Origin: Rotaria macrura
Lineage: Eukaryota > Rotifera > Eurotatoria > Philodinida > Philodinidae
Assembly: GCA_900239685.1 (NCBI GenBank)
Contig: OENT01000237.1
Span: 1 to 64,000, forward strand
Length of the DNA: 64,000 nt
Direction: 5' to 3'
Under the pieces are notes generated by a model that had not been told where the DNA came from, did not search any database, and saw nothing but the letters and a program-made list of their open reading frames with translations. Positions 58,201 to 64,000 of the stretch are shown in pieces (positions within the stretch are counted from its first letter, which is position 1; each line of letters begins with the position of its first letter). Position numbers and translations under genes: made by a program.

Positions 58201-61200
58201 AAAATTTGATGTCATCGTTGAGATCAGTTTTTTTTGTTTTATCTTATACTGATGAATGATCTGTTTGGTTGCTACTACGTAAAAACGTAATTTAAGTACA
58301 TGAGTTCATACCAAACAAAGAACATAAAAAAAAATTTATCGATTTTAATAATTTTACAAAATAATATAACTATGATGATATTGAAAACAACACCACTTTT
58401 ACTGATAGCATCTGTTCGTATTTCAGTGGATACCTCGAGAGTAAAGTGTACATGATGAAAAAATATTCGACTTCGATGCATATTTTCCTGTCGAGTCTCT
58501 TTCATAATATTGACTAACACTTACCCTTTAATGTGATTGATCGGATTGACGTAGAATGATAGACGACGAGACATATTCACCAACTTTTTTAATAACAACA
58601 TATCTGCGTCTTTAGCTAGTTAGTTTCTTCATCAGTGCACCTTCACACTGATTGGTGTGATTTACATATACAGAGAACAAGCAATACGGAAAAGATGAGG
58701 GCGCTGTAATTTTGATCAAGAAGAGCTATTCTGTTAGTTATTATAGCAAACGGAATCGATTCACTTCTCTTCTTACCTAGACCACAAAACAAAACAATTG
58801 CGCATTTTTGTTTACTATCAAGTCATCAGCTAGCATCCATTTTATATTCGACTCCAATGGCTACGCTTACCAGCCATTAACAGAATAGAATGAAATTTAT
58901 TTTATTTTATTTTATTGTCTACCACACTGTAGTAGACACGAATGCCATCTATACGTAAAAAATCACCTGGAATTTCAATTCTTTTTACGTACAAACAACA
59001 AAAGCTCTCTATGTGTGACGATTGAACTCATAGGAAAAAACGAATGAGCTCAGCCTATTGCACGTGGACCTCTAAATGAAACACGAATGCGTATGAAATA
59101 TTTCATTGTACTGTAGTTCAGAATTCGTTTTTGAAAGCTCATCTTATGCATTTCACATGTATAAAAAGGCTTCGATAAAACATTGTATTCGTCAAAAAAC
59201 GAATTCTAGATAGAATCTACATGGATTAAAACGAATCTGAACAAATTATCTGTTCGAGATAAACGTGTTTTTTTCCCAGAGCGTTGCTTACCTAAAAATG
59301 TGCGTCCAGCCAATTTATTCAATAACATAAGATAATCAAAATTAGTGATTTGCCCTTGTTTCCATGATGTTTGTATTTCATTTAGTGTTTCTTCACGTTT
59401 AAAATGTATTAAATTACGCTTAGTTAATAAACGATAAAGATTTTCTCGATCATTATTCGAAACGTGTGCTATCATTAATGTTATACCGTTAATGAAAAAT
59501 AATTCAAGTGCTACATCTTTTAACATAAATCGCCGTTTATACATTTCACATATATCATCAATAGCAAATGAAAACGAATTGGAATCATCATTGAATGAAT
59601 GATAGTTATAGCCAACAGCTGACATAGCAGAATTGATACTTTTCGTTTTCGTCAATCCTGATATTTTTTCTTCGGCAACAAAATAAATTCGTGTTGTACC
59701 AACAAGTAATTCACCGTTGATTTCATTATTCGGTGTTACATTCATACAACGACATTGATATTCTATTTTTTCATTATGATATAAGACTGTTTGCACATTC
59801 ATCGATTGATAATGACGTGTATCAAATAAATAAGACAACGGCGGATTGACAAGTACTTCATTGGGTACTTGAGGCTGAAAAAAACGCTTGTTCATTAAAC
59901 AATACGAGCGTTGTAAACGACGACGTTCACGTTGAGGATTTTCGGTTGGATCAAGTTCCCAAAATTTCGGATATGTTAATGGTTCGAACCAAATCCCATA
60001 TTCATGTGTTAATTGAGATATCAATTGATGCCACAAGTGTTTTGTACGTAGATCAAGACTCTGTGATAATCGAAGATGTTCAAGATATTTTTTACGTTCA
60101 AGACCTTGAAGATTAATCACATCTTGTGTTATTTCCATAGCACGTGCTGTTATTGCCGATACAACTACGTTAGTGAATGTAGCAAGTGATTTCTTTTGTG
60201 CTGCTACTGAACGGTGTTGTGTAGAAGTAATTGTTTGATTGAGAGATATTCTATATTCAAGACGTTTTTCATCAACGACTGATAGCCAACTAACTATGAC
60301 AGGTGATGGAGATGGCATTTGTAAGGAATGACGACGAGAAAAATTAAATTTCATAGGCGTATCAAGTTTCTTCGGTGATTTAAGATCTGTTGAAGATATG
60401 GATGGTGGCCAATCAAATGAAAAGTGTTGAGGCATTCCTCGTGAACTGTTGAGAAGCGTTTGTAAAGCTAAATGAAATATGATGATATTTTAAAATTTCG
60501 ATTGAGTAGAAAATGATGGTATGATAAAAGGATTAAAAATTTTCATGTTTAAAACTCCGAATGATAATACTTTTTGTTTCAAAGTTATTTGCTTAGTAAT
60601 ATAGTTCTGATACAATTCGATTAAAGAATACTATGATGAATTTTTTTTCTATACATCTATGCTCAATTCAATGTGATGATACGATGCGATCGATTCCTAT
60701 AACTAATTGAGATGAGTCGGTAATTTTAATATTTCAAGCTCGATATAGAACATGAGCCATCTCGTTTGAAAATGCAGAGAAATGAATTCGAATGTGGAAA
60801 AATTTGGCTTCAAAACTAAGTGTAGAGTATCGATACGGAATTCATAGAAATACTTTTTGTAGTATAACAGTTCTTACTTTTTAATCAGAATTCAACATTG
60901 AACTACTTCGAAGATCTCTACATACTATTCGATGTCAAGTAGAGCAATATTTATTATGAAAATTGATAAAACTTGAATAGGATATCAAAATTCTTTATCT
61001 AATCAAACTATTTGAAATGTTGTAATTTGAAACAACTTGAAAAACAAAATCTGCTCAATGAAAAGCTTAATTTTTCACAAACACTTCAAGAAAGTCTTCT
61101 AAACGTTAATGTTTAAAACCATGAAGAAAATAGTTTTGTTTTTGTTCATCGATTGAACAATTTCTATGAAGTAACCTTTTCATTGAAAACTAAATCTTAC

Positions 61201-63999
61201 GTGTTGATGTTGATGATGTTAGTAAATATTCAGTTAGTGCCCGACGTTGTATTGTACCATTATCATTAGCTGTTAATGATTGAATATTAACAGCACGCAT
61301 GAGATCTCGAAATGCATTAATAATATTTTGATAACTATGGATTGATATTTGTTGTGATGATGTAAATTCACTAGTAACCGATGACATTGACATTGATGGT
61401 GATGATGATAGTCGATCAAAGTTCTTTCGAGAATTTGTATCATGTTCCTCAACTGTTGTTATTGAATTAGAAAGTTTACCGATATTATAATCTTCTTCAT
61501 CGGTGGTTGATGATTGTTCATCATTAGTTCTACTTTTTATTGAACGTTTTATTGTTGTTCTCATTTGTTTTGTTGGCATATTGATTGTGTGCGATGATGA
61601 ATCCTCTCCATTCGATAATATTTGACTTCTATTGGTAGGAGTAACTATTGATGAATGTCCAGAATCGAATGATTTTCTTGATTGTTCGGATGAACCTTGA
61701 TATGTATTATTCCATTGTTCTAATTCTAAATCGGTCGGAGTTTTATTTGCAAGTATTTGTAAATAGATAAGTATTTGATGATATAAATAAGATTGTGTAT
61801 CATTAACTAGCAGATATTCTATAACGGCTTTTGAATTCGGTTGAGCTATAATATGTTTTAATACTTGTATACGAAAACTAAAGCGTTGTTTGTCAGGATC
61901 AAGTGCAAATGTTAATAGTTTTCGTCCAATTTGTTTAATTGTATCCCCGCAACGAAACATAATCGATGCCATTTGACGACGAGTATGTAAATTATTCGGA
62001 CGTTTTTCAATAAGATATGCAATACCAAGTAAACAAGTATCTAATAAACGTAATATAAATATTTCAAATAATGAGCATTCACTATGAAATAGATAAATAT
62101 AATCAAGTGATAATTGTAGAAATTTACGAAATCTATCTGGATGTTCGATTGTTTTTAAATTAAAATTATTAGTTTCATGATTATTTTGTTGGTTTGTTGA
62201 TGAATACGTTGCTATATCGTTTGATAGTGGTTGTGATATTGAATCAATAATGGAATTAAACATATTCGATAATGTTTGATGATATACATGTCGATCGATT
62301 TTTGAGCAATCTAAATTAAAATTTAATCTATTAGAAAGTCCGTGTGTTCGAGTGGTCTAAGAAGCACGCTTCAGGAAGGCAAATCTAACTGAACATGCGT
62401 GTCCCAGGAATGGGGCGAGAGTTCGAATCTCTCCGCGGACATGTTTTTTTTTAAAAGAAAACAAAATAACATGTAATGATTTTATTCATACCTGCATCGT
62501 TTGCATCATTGTTCATCATGACCATGTCAATTATATTATTTATTATTGATATAAATGATATATCATCATTAATAGTTGTCGTGAACATAGTGATGATTAA
62601 TGTATTGAAACATTTTTGTACACATGTTATAATTTTATCTTGTGACATAGATATAGCTGATGAGAGTGTATTAAAAAGTACTTGTGTTAAACCAATTGTA
62701 ACGAGAAAATGTCGATTCTCATCATTTGATAGTAATATGATTTGATTAACTAATATGAGAATTAATTCACATAGATAGACATTTGTCATGCTTAATTTTT
62801 CTATAAGTGAAAGTACTAAAGCAAAACCAACTTGCGATCGGGGACATGGTGATGATGATGAAACGATAGAGAAATATTGTTCATTGTCAGGAATTTGTTC
62901 GGATGGACTAGAAGAAAAAACGATTAGTCATTTATAGACAATTCATTTTTCCTGATTCAATGTGTAGTCATAATGCAAATAGGTTATATTCGAAAAAAAT
63001 AATCTTATCTCAAATCTTAGAAATCATCATGTTTTCTACATGACATGTTGTTCGATCACTAAAAACAAGATCAAATATATTTATAAAGCTTCAAACAAAA
63101 TATGTCAATGAATGACAAGGTAAACTTGTAAGCAAATATTTTCAACTAGGACATGATTCATTGTACTTTATATGCATTTTTTTTCAAATAGTCTGGTTTA
63201 GAAACATATATTAGCGTAACTTTAATAAGAAGACGTCAATTGTCCTACCTTAACTTAGCATTATATTGAATAGGACGTTGTAGTGCAATAGAAACACAAA
63301 TTTCAACAAGTTCTTTTTCATCATCATGTCCATCTAATTGATGATATATTTGATTAGCTAACATGATATGTAGATCAGATCGTAATACGTTATTTTGTAC
63401 ACTATCTCTATCCATACGTGTTAAAATGATATTAAGTAATTTTAAGCATTGTACGCGTTTAGTCATAGATGCATCGAGTAGAAGAACAATTAAAATATTT
63501 ATATGGAATACATGATCGATTAATTGCATCATTAAACGATCCGATATTGTCAAAGCTATATCTGTTAATAATCGTAAAATTCCTGTAGAAAGATAATCAA
63601 TATTATGTGGATGATCTTTATTTCCTAATATATTTGATTCAGCATTGAATTTTATTTTTAGTGATTTTGATGTTGGTGGTGGTAAAGCGGAAATAGTATT
63701 ATGATGTATACGACGATTACTATGTGTATCATTTTCATGTTCAATTGAGATTTTCGATGATAATAAATCTGAAGACGAATGTGATTTTCGAATATTTAAA
63801 TTGTCTGTATTTTTGTGATCGACTTTGACTTGTGTTTCATCTGAATTATAGAATGTTGTTGAATGTTTTCGCTGTGAAATATTTGAATTGTCTTTCTGAT
63901 AGTTTTGTTTTATGACATTTTGTTCGTGATATTCTTTCTTTTTCTGATAATAATGAAATGGTTTCGTAATAAAATAAAAATGTTCAGTATTGTATGTAA
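55201..63999 (-). CDS. LYST: LYST-like BEACH/WD40 protein, C-terminal part (runs off the right edge)
   Basis: The 3' part of a large lysosomal trafficking regulator-type gene. Exons (complement): beyond 63999-63249, 62907-62492, 62310-61201, 60467-59292, 58019-57508, 57448-57298, 57243-57110, 57048-56321 and 55657-55201, with every split codon consistent. Domains in order: a helical repeat region with Ser/Thr-rich linkers, a PH-like domain (YQCRCMNVTP, GELLVGTTRIYF), a BEACH domain (DLMQYPVYPYIVANYDSPIL, SNSGIVLHYLVRLLPYTRMF, FDCADRTFHD, LIPEFYYLHEFL) and WD40 repeats (LLISASADGMLTLWDTNR, GGFENGTIAMWSTWDL). The BEACH details (ALESDHVT, QWIDLIFGHKQTGK, RTYGQVPKQLF) and the post-WD SETTGDIA match LYST better than neurobeachin. 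LYST proteins control lysosome and lysosome-related organelle size. Introns range from 54 to 1272 nt. Stop TAA at 55203-55201. The 5' part lies outside the window. Confidence 0.92.
58020..59291 (-). other. Largest LYST intron, 1272 nt
   Basis: Lies between the PH-BEACH exon (donor TTTTTAG|GTAAGC) and the BEACH exon (acceptor tttttactAG). Contains a TTTTATTTTATTTTATTT run near 58900, and nothing else I can name. Confidence 0.85.
62338..62441 (+). tRNA. tRNA-Leu(CAG) with a 20-nt intron
   Basis: Complete cloverleaf. Acceptor GTCCGTG pairs with CGCGGAC (one T-G pair), discriminator A at 62441. The D-arm/A-box reads TGTTCGAGTGGTCTAAG. Anticodon stem CACGC (62365-62369) pairs with GCGTG (62397-62401). 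Anticodon CAG is at 62372-62374. The intron runs 62376-62395, after position 37, and includes CTGAA, which can pair with TTCAG of the anticodon loop. A long variable arm (CCCA..TGGG) fits a class II tRNA-Leu. T-arm GAGAG-TTCGAAT-CTCTC. A T-run at 62444-62452 is the Pol III terminator. The gene lies antisense inside LYST intron 62311-62491. The CCA is not encoded, as in eukaryotes. Confidence 0.96.
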
Positions 64000-64000
64000 C

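Noticed and set aside
62476-62745. + strand frame opposite a LYST exon, with similar shadows at 52988-53215, 53405-53711 and 54221-54535
   Set aside because: They lie antisense to well-supported coding exons and have no independent motif.

Overview
This is eukaryotic nuclear DNA, most likely from a bdelloid rotifer (relatives of Adineta, Rotaria and Philodina). The right-hand genes have very short spliceosomal introns (47-63 nt) alongside some longer ones. There are several mono-ADP-ribosyltransferase (ART) paralogues, a family known to be expanded in bdelloids. Consensus 3' splice sites sit directly upstream of start codons, as expected for spliced-leader trans-splicing, which bdelloids use. 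A bacterial-type GH127 glycosidase sits among animal genes. The genus cannot be fixed from the sequence alone.

Left part (1-43 kb, + strand): a sparse, AT-rich, repeat-filled region holding four ART genes, all on the + strand, in two tandem pairs. ART1 and ART2 have a 45-nt signal-peptide exon, a 396-nt exon with the catalytic Arg, and a terminal exon with the Ser motif and the ExE motif. They stop there, so they are predicted to be secreted. ART3 and ART4 have the same catalytic exons plus a stalk exon and a last exon encoding a transmembrane helix, so they are predicted type I membrane proteins. Duplicated blocks tie the pairs together: 1-281 with 10057-10338, 4811-6340 with 15833-16382, 17759-20060 with 30123-32412, and 21389-21730 with 33405-33748. 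Several insertions can be delimited: a 1038-bp piggyBac-like MITE with TTAA duplications and an empty paralogous site, a 582-bp TIR element with TTAGAA duplications, and two fold-back elements built from CGTAAACG/CGTATACG words.

Boundary (43.0-43.7 kb): a GT-rich tract with three copies of TGTGGGTGT, a poly-C run, and a perfect 154-bp-arm palindrome with a single N at its apex. It lies between the + strand ART domain and the - strand core domain. It may be an old chromosome end or breakpoint, or an assembly join.

Right part (44-64 kb, - strand): denser conserved genes, all on the - strand. From high to low coordinate they are: a LYST-like BEACH-WD40 protein (3' part, nine exons traced with matching phases, open at the right edge), a GH127-family glycosidase, a small Ser/Gly-rich protein, a mu-type glutathione S-transferase, an ISY1-like splicing factor, and an F-box/LRR protein. 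The last two are 24 bp apart on the same strand, with a 3' splice site directly before the downstream ATG, which looks like a two-gene operon resolved by trans-splicing. A tRNA-Leu(CAG) gene with its own 20-nt intron lies antisense inside a LYST intron.

All exon boundaries were read by eye from splice consensus and phase. They are predictions without transcript support.
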